Below are positions 1-12,700 of a DNA stretch of 64,000 bases, piece by piece. Under the pieces are notes generated by a model that was given only the letters and a program-made list of their open reading frames with translations, searched no databases and had not been told where the DNA came from. Both the position numbers and the translations under genes were made by a program. Location of the stretch: the NCBI GenBank assembly GCA_947396885.1, contig OX377206.1:85185960-85249959 (forward strand). Direction: 5' to 3'. The first letter of the stretch is position 1; each line of letters opens with the position of its first letter. Source of the stretch: Heligmosomoides polygyrus polygyrus. Its lineage: Eukaryota > Nematoda > Chromadorea > Rhabditida > Heligmosomidae.

Positions 1-1140
1 TGCGCGATCAAGTTCTTGAGATAGATGTAAGCAGCCACTGATTTTGTCCTTCGAATGCTGACGTCGTCAATGGTTTTATCTGTGGAAAAATGTGAGAGTT
101 CTAGAAACCAGTCTGTTTGTTCTGGAAAACAATTTCGCTCGAACTTGTCTATACGGTATTACTCTTAACGTATATACAAGTTCGAGCAAAGTTGGAGAAG
201 AACACACAAAGAAGTCGAAAAGTTCCAGCTACCAAAAAATTCCCAGTTCATATGGGGGTCACATTCTCTCCCTCGAACCTATGCCTCTCGTAACGATTGT
301 CTAAAAAGTGTGGAAAAAGAGCCGCTGGTCCACGTACAAAGAAGGTAGAATCCACCCTGGAGTCATGTAAGGAAGTGAACTAGAGACAGCTGATCAGTCA
401 AAAAGAGGAAGAAGGATTTCCAGGTATTCTGCAGTGCGACGTTAGAAATTCAACGGTAGAGGGTCGCGTACTATTAGTTTGATGGTGGTGTGAGTGATGT
501 CAAGAGGAAGAAACCGTAACCAACCAGAAAAGCAGGAATGAGGGGATAGGCCCCCAGTGGGCTAGGGGTAACCCGTAGTTCATATTTGGGGGGGGGGGGG
601 GGGCGCCTGATCCCTATAGATTTAAATAAACTTTTTGCATCACTAGTGGTAGCACATCTCACTTATTATACGCCGCAGCAGTGCATCTCATTTGACGGAA
701 TTTTCGGAAACTGTAGTCAGCGAGCGATTTGAGCCGCAGAGCGGAAAAAAGAAGGGAAACAGGCGAATGGAGTAAATGTAAGTATACAGTATTAGAAGCT
801 TCGTACGTTATTCCATTCGACAACTTTGTAGCCATCTCGATAGACCCGCAAACGAAAAGCGCCAAAACATTGTGGAAAAGTTGAGCAGAAATGAGAACGC
901 ACGTAGTGCTCCGACGCCTACCATCAACATTCTGGATTTGTTTTCTGGAAATAGCAAACACTGACCATAGCAATGAACTATGCAATAAGTTTCCACTGAC
1001 ATTCTCCTTGAAGGGGTCGTTGACCGCGTTTTATAAGTGTTCGGCGTTTCCAGCAGTATGAAGTAGATGATTCTTGTTGAGAAGGGTGCCAACGGAGCTT
1101 AACTGCTTATAAGATTTCATTAAATATTCAGACTTCGTTC
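1..1140. other. No supported gene
   Basis: I see no convincing exon, RNA gene or named element here. The only notable feature is a homopolymeric G tract near 588-603. The short ORFs lack recognisable motifs and splice context. Confidence 0.5.
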
Positions 1141-1174
1141 GATGCCGTCAAATTTCAGCAGGATAAGGGAGCGT

Positions 1175-1290
1175 TTAGTGTGCACCTCGAAGCGCGAGGC
1201 CATGATAAGCGCCCATATCGATTCATCGCGTCGCGCGATCGATCGATATGGGAGCTTATCATTGTATCGCGTCGCGCGCACACTAAACGA
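1175..1290. repeat. Hairpin element (CGATATGGG stem)
   Basis: Inverted repeat whose arms read roughly ATGATAAGCGCCCATATCGA and the reverse complement, around a small CGCGTCGCGCGATCGATCG core. The outer arms (TTTAGTGTGC... GCACACTAAA) match the larger GC-rich hairpin family that follows. Related stems occur near 7258-7330, 8920-8990 and 37235-37340. It looks like a small non-autonomous foldback element; no protein is encoded. Confidence 0.7.
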
Positions 1291-2170
1291 CCCCTTAAGG
1301 CCGCCACAGACTTCTGCGGCGCCGCTGCCCTATGCTTAATCATAGGGCAGAGACGCAGAGCTCGCCTCCAGCGGCGCCGCTAGCCGGACGGCGGCACCGG
1401 CGGCACCGGCGGCGGCGCTGCCCTATGCTTAACCATAGGGCAGAGACGCAGAGCTCGCCTCCAGCGGCGGCGCAGAAGTCTGTGGCGGCCTTTAGTGTGC
1501 GCGCGAGGCGCGACGCGATACACGCATAGTGGCCAAATTGATTGAGCGACGCGATTGATCAATTCGGCCACTACACATGGCATCGCGTCGCGCGTCGCGC
1601 GCACACTAAACGAAACGACCCCTTAAGGCCGCCACAGACTTCTGCGGCGCCGCTGCCCTATGCTTAATCATAGGGCAGAGACGCAGAGCTCGCCTCCAGC
1701 GGCGCCGCTAGCCGGACGGCGGCACCGGCGGCACCGGCGGCGGCGCTGCCCTATGCTTAACCATAGGGCAGAGACGCAGAGCTCGCCTCCAGCGGCGGCG
1801 CAGAAGTCTGTGGCGGCCTTTAGTGTGCGCGCGAGGCGCGACGCGATACACGCATAGTGGCCAAATTGATTGAGCGACGCGATTGATCAATTCGGCCACT
1901 ACACATGGCATCGCGTCGCGCGTCGCGCGCACACTAAACGACCCCTTAAGGCCGCCACAGACTTCTGCGGCGCCGCTGCCCTATGCTTAATCATAGGGCA
2001 GAGACGCAGAGCTCGCCTCCAGCGGCGGCGCAGAAGTCTGTGGCGGCCTTTAGTGTGCGCGCGAGGCGCGACGCGATACACGCATAGTGGCCAAATTGAT
2101 TGAGCGACGCGATTGATCAATTCGGCCACTACACATGGCATCGCGTCGTGCGTCGCGCGCACTAAACAAG
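1291..2170. repeat. Tandem array of composite GC-rich hairpins, 328-bp period
   Basis: Two units starting at 1291 and 1619 (CCCCTTAAGG) appear identical over 328 bp. A third, shortened unit begins near 1947. Each unit joins two hairpin types. One is an Ala/Gly-codon-like GC palindrome with CCTATGCTTAA...CATAGGGCAG inner arms. The other has TTTAGTGTGCGCGCG outer arms and GGCCAAATTGAT/ATCAATTCGGCC inner arms. The third unit lacks the middle block of the first type. ORFs read through the array repeat exactly with the DNA period, so they are repeat artefacts. The lack of differences suggests recent duplication or gene conversion, or an assembly effect. Confidence 0.85.
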
Positions 2171-2229
2171 GCCTAAACGATTCCAAACGCTCCCTAAGAC
2201 AGCAAAAAGTGCAAGCGTTCACGACCATA

Positions 2230-2670
2230 TGGACACTACTGAGTGAATGGGCGACCAGTAAGGGTAGAGGCAGTGAAGGTAGGACCAGTAATGGGGCCTA
2301 TAAAGTGGGGGGGGGGGACGTACAGTAAACGAGGCACCGGTACAGGGGGGGGGGGGAGGGGAGCAGTGAAGGAGAACTGTGAAAGGGAGACCGATATAGG
2401 GGACCGGCAAGGGGGGACCAATAAAAGAGGGAAGATTGAAGAGGGACCAGTGAATGGGGATCATTGAAAGGGACCAGTAAGGGAGGACCAGTATTTGTTC
2501 TCAGTATCGTCCAACAAGTATGTGGCTTCAGAAGAAGAGCTATAGACGTCGTGCTACGTGTGTTAAGGTGCAGAAGACGTGTAGACGTTATGCAACGTGC
2601 GTCCGGATTCAGAACACGTGACCCAGACGTTGTGCAACGTGCGTTCAGACTCAGATGACGTCCACCAGAA
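2230..2670. repeat. G-rich GGGACCAGTAAGG repeats followed by short satellite
   Basis: From about 2230 to 2500 the + strand is a run of imperfect GGGACCAGTAAGGG-like units with long G tracts. From about 2530 to 2665 there are imperfect units of about 37 bp carrying CAGAAGACGT / TGCAACGTGCGT. The same two components occur in opposite orientation at 29590-29900, and GGGACCAGTA-like text recurs at 34160-34560. This is low-complexity satellite DNA with no credible coding content. Confidence 0.7.
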
Positions 2671-2679
2671 CAGACTTTT

Positions 2680-3200
2680 TCACAGCATCCGTAAGATTTT
2701 CAGAGGACCTTTGAAGGCTTCGTGCAACGAATGTGCGTGTACCTGACTCTCACTACGCTTCCCTGCCTGCACATGTGTAAGGGTGGCATTTATGGGGGAG
2801 AGCATAGGAAGAATGACTACAACAATCGGAGAAATATTATTGCCGTCAGACATTTAACGGCATAGAGCTCTCACAAGATTTTCACGGTTTGTCCCTCGCC
2901 ACGTAGAGAAAATGTACGTCGGAGAGTAAATCTCATACGTTCGTTCAATGAATGGTGGATAGGCTCCGTAGGAGCAGTTTTGGAGACTCTGCCCTACCGT
3001 AGCTACTCCGGAAAACCAGTTTTATAGCGTGACGAAAGCAAGAAGGCCTGAAGAAGAATGAAGACGTCCGGAGTGTTCTATTTACGGGATTCGCGGGCGA
3101 AGCCCGCAACAGAACGTTTGGCGGCCGCTAGGCCACTGAACGTCTGGTCCAACTCTACTAGCTGACAGACTGACAGAAATTCATTATGGTGCCCTTTTCA
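2680..3200. other. No supported gene
   Basis: Unique-looking intergenic sequence. Near 3085-3135 there is a short GC-rich self-complementary patch (CGGGCGAAGCCCGC). No exon is supported before the acceptor at 3201. Confidence 0.4.
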
Positions 3201-3236
3201 GGTACCGGCATCTCTGAGAAGTGAAAGTCGGCAACC

Positions 3237-3374
3237 ATGAGCGACCAGCTGAGTCCGGTCTCCAGTATGAGCTCCGCAATCCCATCAGTTTCTCCATCTT
3301 CTTCTGATGAAGACCAGGAAAATCAGTCTTTTGCTACCTTTGGAAACACATTCCCAGGATTTTGTATTCTATAA
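3237..3374 (+). CDS. Small Ser/Pro-rich ORF behind a splice acceptor
   Basis: A strong acceptor (TGCCCTTTTCAG) ends at 3201. An ATG at 3237 then opens 45 codons ending in TAA: a Ser/Pro-rich start (MSDQLSPVSS...) followed by SSSDEDQENQSFATFGNTF. I do not recognise it. Alternatives are the terminal exon of an upstream gene, read in frame from 3202 to the TGA at 3238-3240, or a chance ORF in a 5' leader. It lies about 400 bp before the next trans-splice-like acceptor (3772), so it could be the upstream member of an operon with the gene starting at 3777, but no AATAAA is visible between them. Too short to judge by codon use. Confidence 0.3.
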   Translation: MSDQLSPVSSMSSAIPSVSPSSSDEDQENQSFATFGNTFPGFCIL

Positions 3375-3760
3375 GGAAACCATTGATTTTAATGTTCTGC
3401 TTGATGCCTTTTATTGGTTTTGATTTTGTACTTTTTTGTGGTGAATGTTGTTTAATGAAGGTCAATTTCCATCGCATCATTGTTTATGTGGTTTGGTCTG
3501 CCACTGTATTTTTAATGCGAAGAATTTGAAATCGTCCCATCTATGGGATGATAGTGACATCGTGGTCTAGAACTGCACAACGATACTTCCAAAACGGCGG
3601 AGTTGGCCACCAGTGCATGTAAGAATACAGCATGCGCTAGTGACAATAGTGCGCCCCAAGGCAAATTTTCAAATTTTGACCTCTGGTCGTATTCCATTGC
3701 CTTTTGATGAGGCGTTTCTAGTCACGTGCACAGTGTAGGGGGTAGGATACTAGTAAAATT

Positions 3761-3776
3761 ATTGTTTTTCAGAATC
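3761..3776 (+). promoter_or_regulatory. Probable spliced-leader trans-splice acceptor
   Basis: ATTGTTTTTCAG lies immediately before AATC-ATG. An acceptor only four bases ahead of the start codon, with no upstream coding exon in frame, is the usual arrangement for spliced-leader addition in nematodes. This makes 3777 the likely start codon. The site is seen directly; the trans-splicing role is inferred. Confidence 0.6.
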
Positions 3777-6700
3777 ATGTCTCAGTCGAAACCTTTCAAC
3801 GATGAGAACAAGGCTGGCTCCGGAGAAGAGGTTTGTTATTAATTATAGCTGCGTAGTTAGGGTGGTTGGTGCCGGCTTAAATGAAAATAATATGATGAGT
3901 GCACGCAGTTCAAGCGCCCGAAGGAAGTTATTCCTTGACCTGTGGCTCCCTTATAAATTCGCAACAGAGCGCGAAAGCTACAAGCGCAGTCAGGGGCATC
4001 ACCAGAACTATCCAATCAAGGTAGCAAGGAGCACATTGCATTCCAAGGAAGAAGTGCTGTTGGTGCTGAAAGTAGGAATAGAGCCGGCAGACTTGAACGA
4101 CCGAAACTCATCGTATGAGTAGGTTCTCCATTATGTGCAACGCTTTGTACAGATACCGTGCAATATTTACAGCGGATGAGAGTCACATACGGGTGAGTTT
4201 CTCATAGGGTAATAGAATAACTGGTGAAACCATTGCACATTGGAACCACCAAGAGGTGGGTAAAAATGCGCTCAAATCGCGCAACACCTGCACCTCCAAA
4301 GTCTCGCCTACAATTCAGTTTCTCACCATAGCGACCTTCAAAGGCATCTGTACACTACTAGATCCCGCAGTGATTCAAGGGTGTCTCGAATGTAGTTCAC
4401 ATACAAGTAAAGCAGCTGTTTGGTATACTGTCAATAAGTTGAACTCCATACGGCTTATTCAGGTAAAAACTGATTCTGTCTCTATTCCAGCTGCAAATGT
4501 AAAGAGACCCTTCTAGTTTCACCTTTTTCAACCGTTCGCTAAGCAACAATGGGATGACGCTCTTACTTGTAACATTTTGTAAGATATTATCTCCCTTAAA
4601 AAATGGTACTAAATTTAATGTTCCAGTCTCCCTCCCCCCTTTGACCGTTTGAAAGGTGACGAGCAATGTGTTCCCACTACTAGCTTGTCTGCGATATAGA
4701 TTTTGTTACATCACTCCACTGTAGAACTGGATATTTGTTGATGACTTTTGTATAACACCTTAGGGAAGTTATGGAACCATTGTTGTTGGAGATCGGGTGG
4801 ACACTTTGCCCTTCAGAACTTTCCTTCGTTCAAATTTGCCGTTCCTACACATATCTTCAGCACCAAGCTGAACTGCGACAGCACTGTCAACCATCCCGCC
4901 TTGTCACAATGCAGTGCACTCACAGTTCCAGCTACTGAAGCTACTGAGCCATGGTGTCGCTCCCCCAATGCACGTGTAGATTTCGCGCTCTGCTGAGAAT
5001 TCAAATGGCAGCCACAAGTCGTTGAGTAACCTCCTTCCGAGCGCCCTTTTCTTTTATAGCGAATTGTACTCCTATATTGAGAATCCCTTATTTACTTATT
5101 TATATACCGTTTACACGTCAAATAGGACACCCTTCACTTCAACTTGGACACCTCTAAACAAGCCTGACGATTCTGAAATTAAAGATAATGTACTTCAAAT
5201 CAAGTCAAGTTTCCTACACACAATATTTTTTTTCTTCAAGGAGCATTTAGATGAGTATCCACTGTTTGCGACTTTCCAGTCGTGAATAGTTGACACTTAT
5301 GGTTTTGTGCGTCATCGTGGTTGTCATTAAACATGTGTAGTCGTCTGTCAGAGGTTGCCCACCGCTCGAGAAACAACTTAACGTCTCTAGCTTTAGGTTC
5401 AGGTGTAGTTCAAGTGAAGGAATGACTTGTGGGACGTACAAGTTAAGTAAAACAAGCTATATATGAACCGCTATTGCTCCGGTAGGCCTCCCAGGTCGAA
5501 TCTGTCCGGCATGCACATCCCTTTCGTCGATTCCGTATGTCACGTCAGATTACCTCCCCCCTCCCCCAACCAACTTCAACTGCAAATTGTGTCACAATTC
5601 AGCACGCAACGGGTAACGTTTACTGGTTACTTGTTCTTTGTGCTTATAAGTCAACTTTTAGAACACTCGGGAGCAGGGGTGTGCGTAGTTAAGATTTACG
5701 ATTTACGATGTACGACATTTGGGGTCGTAAATCGCAAAATTTCGTGAGTATGATCTTTGAATAACAATCAACTCCAAATTTATGTAGACCGGGTTATAAA
5801 GATTTGCCCACTTTGACGGTCTTATAGCTATTCCCACCTCCCTTCACAGCTATTTTTAATGTTATTATTGCGGGAGAAGCCACAGTCCGGTGCACAGGCT
5901 TCTCAAATCTTATTTATCCTTTCGCTTAACTAGCATCTCCATTTCTATAACATTGTGAGGGTTGCCGTATGGAATCAGACCAGTTCAAGAGGAGAAACAA
6001 GTATGGTACAATACAATATTTCGAAATAAGCTCCTGTCTAGGAGGCTGGGCTCCTACGTCTCCAGCCGAGAGCTAGCAAGGCACATTGCATTACTACTAT
6101 CGGAGGTCGTTCCATTCCAGCCGCAGAAAGACATTGAGAGCCGTTTCTTGGACAAAGAGAGATCAGTATTCTTTGATGACGTCCTGTGTGGTAATAACGC
6201 CTAGACCACTTCTAATATTTTCTCTATTCATGCTAATCGTACCGAATAGAATTGACGTAAATCCATGATCGAACATCATTTGTGATTGGAGGCGGGGTCT
6301 AAACAGTTGCTTTTTATGTGGAACGGACAAATCACTGATGTTTCTATCGGTCTACACTGCATTTCATAGAGCGATGCAAATTGATATACAAAGTGCGGTC
6401 CAAGCGAAAATTGCAAGAAAAACTCGAACTGGTTCTGGTACTTTTGTTGACCCTTTTCAATAGTGTGATTGGGATTATTGCATTTACCCAATCTAATTCG
6501 ATGCTGCAGACTCTCGGTGAGCAAATGTTCATTACAGAACTGGTGAAGTATAGCCCAAGCAGGTGCAGAGAATTATTAAATAGTAGTGCCATATTTTGGG
6601 CGCGTGTAGCGCAGTCGGAGGAGAAGCGACTGTCGCCTGCACCCGATACCAGGTTCCTGGTTCGGATTTCCCGCCCAGGCCAACCAAGCCCTCCATCTCT

Positions 6701-9700
6701 CCGGGGTCGGTGAATTGGTACCAGACTTGTCTGGGAAGGATAAAGCGCTGACTTGTTCATCGGCTGGCCACCGCAAGTCATTGTATGGCCAAATACGCAT
6801 TCATGCCGCCTCCACGGCATCCTGTAGAAGTAGAATGCGCTGGCGCATCCCAGAAGGGATTGAGTAACGCCGTCCTTTATCCTTTATTATCTTTAGTGCC
6901 ATATTTTAAAGCTTTCAAAATCGGAGAATTGCAAGCAAACTTTCCGAGGAAACCGGCGCTGTAGTTAGGTTTAGGTCACCGCGTTTGATAACATTTTCAA
7001 AGTTACAAAAGTCTTCGTTGTAATCTCTCTACGACTAACAAAGCTTCTCAATTCGAGTGTCGCGCTCTGGTTATTGCTTGACACCTGCTAGTTCGTTCTG
7101 AAAGTTCCACATGGATTTCCCATTTAATGAATGAATGAAAGAATGGTGCCCTCTACTTAAACAAGGATTTGTAACTACCCTCCTGCAGCCTACGGACCTG
7201 TTCATACTTCGCGACAACAGCGACAAAGGCCTTTGTCATACCATCGCTCACCCCGAGGCCTAATGATATGCACCCATATTGATTCCATCGCGCCGCACGA
7301 TCGATATGGGAGCATATCATTAGGCGTCGCTCGGGGTGAGCGATGGTATGACAAAGGCCAAAAGCGACAAGAGCGACTGGGGCGACGGACATAGTGTGGT
7401 GTACGTAAATAATTGCGTACTCCACACTCCGTCCGAGACGAATGTAGTGTGAAATGCGTAATTATTTACGTACACCACACTACATTCGTCGCCCCAGTCG
7501 CTCTTGTCGCTTTTGTCGATCTTGTCGCGATGTATTAACAGGCCCTACGGTATAGACAGCTGTAGGAAGGTAGTTACAAATCTTTGCTTGAGTAGAGGCT
7601 ACCATTCATTCACTCATTCACTTGCTGTGAATGAATGAATGAATGAATGCTCTCAAACAGAATCTGTTTCAACTTAAACGCGTTCTTCCTAACTCACAAC
7701 TCAAATGGGATTACTTTTAAACCTGTCTAGACACCTTCTAAACCAAAATTGTCTCGTCTTTGGAATCAAACAGAACATACTTCAGAAAAGTTATACGTTA
7801 ACCTTCCCCTTTTGAGGCGACAACAAAAGGTCCAAAAAATATAATCATATTGTTTCAGCAACCAAAATTTTTATCCGTCTGCTATGGGAATGTTCCTGAA
7901 GTTATTTCAAAATCTAGAAAAGCGGATCTTTGCGTAACACGATGGGAATGCGCCATGCATTCACTCAGAAAGCATGGCGCAATCCTACACTATGACTCAG
8001 TATGTTTGCTAGACATGCGCAGTTGCTGTTTTCGCCGCATTGGTCAGTAGTGAGGTGATTTTTTAATGCTTAGTTCTGACAGCAACTTTTCGCCGTTGTT
8101 TCTGCTAAATTGCAAACTGAAAATAGGTATTAAGTTAGGAACATAATAAACATGAGAGGAGAGGCGTGAGCGGAGGAGAGCACAGAACACAGCCACAGCA
8201 ATATTTGTTTGTTTTCTTTACTATCAGTGTACCTTGTGTCGTTTTCTCGGTATTGGTGACACTTTTTATAAGGTGACACCCCCCCCCCCCCCCTGATACT
8301 AGTTGCGCCTAGGAATCGTCTAGGTTCGACCAGGGATGGGCGGGATTTCTGTTTTCAGTTTTTCTGACCATTGGGGGCAATTCTTTCTGCAACGTTTTCT
8401 GGACACATCGCCGAAGTTATGTAGGAAATAGAAAATGACATTACAGAGAACTCCTGTATTATTAAGAGCCTGCTGAAATACAACACTATGTGAAATCGCG
8501 GTTTTTACAGCAACACTGATGTCCTTAGGATATTTCAAAATGCAAGAGGGTCGTTTTTGTGAAGCGTCTAGCTACCAGCTGCGCTGTGCACATCATCGAG
8601 AGTGTCGTGTTCAATTTGACTGGCGTTGTAGGAGCTACTAACACGCAGGGAGGGACCATTATCTAGCGATCCTCTTATTTTCTATTGCATTTTGAATTTG
8701 GACGGTGACGGTTATCTTTTGGCCAACATATTCTCATCCTAACAAGATAGTTGGAATCCCTTGCCATGCCATTTATAATAGCAATGCAATTTGATAAAAT
8801 GTGTGCACCTTTCTTCCGCTCCAATTTTTGAAATAACCACTTTTCTAATTTTTACAGCTGGCTCTCAGTCCTATGATTTGTGATTAACCATTCCCCTTAT
8901 GGCTGATTGTTTTGTGCACGCGACGATGTGACGATAAGCCCCGATATCGATTCATCGCGTCGCGTGCTCGATATGGAAGCCTATTATGACATACTTCGCT
9001 CATCGCGTGCCCACTAAAAAATCCCTAAAGCCCCGCTTAGGCTTCCGACGACGAGATACGCGCATAAATAGTAGCCAAATTGATCGATCCTGATCAACGT
9101 GGCCACGATGCGTGGCGTCGCGTCGTTCGGCGTCGAAGTATAAACGGTGCCTAAAGGCCCCCGCACACTTCTGCGGCAACGCGGCGGCCCTATCCTTGAC
9201 CATGGGGCAGTGACGCAGAGCTCGCCCCCGGCGGCGTCCCTGCCCTATCCTTAACTATAGCAGCGAGTGGCGTTGCCACAGAAATGTGTGGGGGTCTTAG
9301 GCCCCGTTTATACTTCGTCGCGGCGCGACGCGACGCCACGTATAGTGGCCATATTGATTGCGCGACGCGATCGATCAATTTGGCCTCATTGCGTGGCCAT
9401 CGGGTCGCGCCGCAACGAAGTATAAACGGGGCGTTAAGGGGTAGTTTAGGCCTTGTTTAGTGTGGGCGCAACGCGCGACGCGATGCCGTGTGTAGTGGCC
9501 GAATTGATCAATTGCGTCGCTCGATCAATTTCGCCACTACACATGCTTCGCGTCGCACGTCACCCGCACACTAAACGACCCCTAATTGTAAGGGATAGCG
9601 GTAGGAGAGGGACGGGGGCAGCTTAAGTAAACTGTAACGTTTCGCGAATTCGAGATTCCCTAGGATGAGTTAGGAATAGCAGTGTTCTAACCTTTAAGTC

Positions 9701-12700
9701 AAGGAACACGATGTGCGTGGTAGAAGTTTACATGAATACCAGAATTTAAACCTTGTGTATGAAAACGTTCACTGCTATGAAAGTGTGTTTGATACTCGAG
9801 GAAATCCATCTTTCGGCCCAATAGCAAATCTAACGATAATTTCGAAATTTTCTGTTTTCTAGCGTTCTAGCCATTTCTGTTTTCTAACTTTATTTTTGGT
9901 TTACCGAAGAAATTCCAAATTTTAGGAAAATGTCGACGCCGACGCCGTGCAGGCGCCGACGTCTGTCGCTGAACTGAACGACACTAACAACACCAACTAC
10001 GACGTTGTTGTCATCGAGGATGACGACAACGTCGATGAAGAGGACGAGGAGAAGGAGGAGGAGGAAGAAGAGAAGGAGGAGGAAGAGGAGAAGGAAGGGG
10101 AGGAGGAGGAAGAAGAGAACGAGGAGGAGGAGGAGGAAGAAGAGGAGGAGGAAGAAGAAGAGGACGAGGAGGAGGAGGAAGAAGAGGAGGAGGAGGGCAG
10201 CGGCAGCGACATTGGTAGCAATGTTTCCGCAGGTATTTATTTCTATCTATTCATATCTATTCGAAACAGGCAGGAAAGTACTGTCTAACTTGTAAAGGCC
10301 CCCACACTTCTGCGGCAACGCCGCGGCCCTATGCTTAACCATAGGGCAGAGACGCAGAGCTCACCGCCGGCGGCGTCCCTACCCTATTCCTAACCATAGC
10401 GGCGAGCGGCGTTGCCGCAGAACTCTGTAGGGGCCTTCAAGGGAAGTGCACCAGGTCACAGCGGCACTATGCAGATTCGAACGATGATTCCAAATATGTG
10501 CTCCGCATTTGCAACGGACATCGGGCAATGGTGGACGATTTTCACTTCGCCTTGTTGACCCATCGTTACATACACACATCCGAACAAATACCAAACTCGA
10601 TGCAACTATGAGATCCATGTATCTTCATTGACAGTGGTTCTAGGCTAATCGTTGACGCTAAGCTGGTCACAACCCACATGCGGTCTCGTAGAACTATCCA
10701 TGTAGTTTCTTTCTGTTAAGCTGCACACTACATAGTAACAAGTTAGGTGACTGAATTTTTGAAGCTCGCTGCTGCATTGATGACATGATCCTCAAACTAG
10801 TCGTGTCCTTGAATTGTTGCTCAGATCCATTCATTTAATATTCACTTTGGAAAAGGCCCTGGCAACCACAACGCACTTCATAATGGGAGTATCCATCGCG
10901 GACCAGGAGGAGACTGTCTGCGCTCTGGCCCTTCGATGAATCATGCCGCTCAGCGGCGCCCGCTGCCGAGCGGCATGACACATCATCATCGCCGTCCGCC
11001 ACTCGCCGTTCACTGCTCGTCGCAAAAGTGTGCGGAGGACTTGACGTGGTTCCTCGTTCGGATTTTGCGCATAGACTCACCAACCCTCCCATCCTCCGAG
11101 GTGGATGAATTTGTACCAAACTGATCGGGGAACGGCAGAACACTGACTTAGAATGCAGAATGCAGAGAATGCACGAATTGAAACTTAAGGCCCCCACACA
11201 CTTCTGCAACACCGCTGGTCGCTATGGTTAAGGATAGGGTAGGGACGCCGCAGGCGACGAGCTCTGCGTCCCTGCCCTATGGTTAAGCTTAGGGCTGCGG
11301 CGTTGCCGCAGAAGTGTGGGGGGCCTTTAAGAGTAGTAGTGATGAACGTTATAAACCATGTTCTGTTTAGGATCGCCCGATGATGATGATGACATCGTGG
11401 TGCTCGAAGAGCGCAGTAAGTTCAGCTCCGTCTGCAACAGTTGTTGAAATCTTCTTCACAGACAGCTTGACGGCTTTCAGTAGGAAGAACGCGGCAGCTA
11501 ATCAGGGAATCGCGACCGAACATGCACCATTCGGAGGCACGGACGGGGATCATTAGTTAGGCCATCTGAGCTATTGGGAATCAATACGGGCAGCCAGCTG
11601 TAAGGTTGGCGATTGAGACTCGGCGGGCGAAGAAATTAAGCGACGTGGTCGACGTAAGCTTCATATGCCAAAATTGCCCACGACCCCTGAGCTCCTTCTC
11701 TTGCCCAGCGCCCTGTCCGATAAACACGTCTGCGTTCACCCCACAAGCGAAGAAACTCCGTCCATCTACAGGGTGCGCCGTAAATATGGTCACTCAATAA
11801 AAAGCGAATTACTCACGGGGAATTTGTCAGGGAATAGCGAAACTTCCTCAACAATTTACTAACAATCTAGTTAACACGCAAAATGGATATCATCTAATAT
11901 GATCTTCCTTGGCACGAATGACAACCTTCAGACGCATAGAGTAGGACTCAACGGCGGCACGCAAGGTTGCTTGCGGAATTTCCTTCTATGCTTTTTCCCG
12001 TGAAGATTTCAATCCTGGAACCGTAGTGCGTCTTTTAGCGCAGGCTTCACCCTCTAGAATGAACCAACGCAGTAATCCATAACATTCAAATCTTACGAGC
12101 TTGTCGGCCATTCAGAAACAGGGATGAAGTTGGGAAGATTCCTTGCGCACCACTCTCGAGTCTTCTTGGACTTGTGAGCGGGTACGCCGTTCTGTTGAAA
12201 GGTCCATGTTGTATTTCCAGAGTGTCTTGAGCCTAGGGAAGCAACTCCTTCATCACAATGTCGTTCACGTAGGCATTGGTGTTGACCTTGGCTCCTTTTT
12301 CAACGAAAACCAATCGTGCCCGTCCTGTGGCGCAAACTCCGGCTCAAACCGTCAGGGAAGCTGCGTGAGAGTTTCTGTTAACGGTGTCTGCATCCCCACC
12401 ACCTTCAGCCAAGAACCGCGAGTTTTGGCGGTCAAAAGGCTGCTCAGTTGAGAAAAGTTTCTTATCAGTGAAGAGCGTCGTGCAGTGGTCGTGCCGCTCG
12501 AGGAGTCTTGGACGTTTTTTCTTCTTCCTTCCATCTGTGCAGGCGTTTGTCCGTTCAGTTGACGGAACTTGTAGGGGTATAGTCCAAGTTCATTCCTAAC
12601 AACTTGCCTCATCGTCATAGCCAATACGTTGAGCTCGGATGCCATCTTTCTCATGCTGCGTCCTGGATTCCACTTGATATGTTCTTTCAAGATTTTTCAA

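Larger units (their letters stand above)
3831..9925. other. Intron 1 of the mini-exon gene: mostly repeats
   Basis: No exon is convincing in this 6.1-kb span. It holds a SINE (6599-6885), a nested palindrome (7137-7620), a poly-C tract (8279-8293) and several GC-rich hairpins (8920-9585). Imperfect units near 5105-5180 (ACGTCAAATAGGACACCCTT...) resemble the intronic repeats near 60.6 kb. Confidence 0.45.

Noticed and set aside
1291..2170. CRISPR-like array
   Set aside because: The repeats are contiguous palindromic units without unique spacers, and the genome is clearly eukaryotic.
6344..6820. 158-codon ORF on the minus strand
   Set aside because: It lies largely over a SINE copy, and parallel ORFs occur at other SINE copies (48.7 and 55.5 kb).
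9997..10295. Antisense poly-Ser ORF and Arg/Lys-rich +2 ORF over the acidic tract
   Set aside because: Both are frame shadows of the GAG/GAA run. Only the Glu frame has matching splice phases and a SIM-like context.
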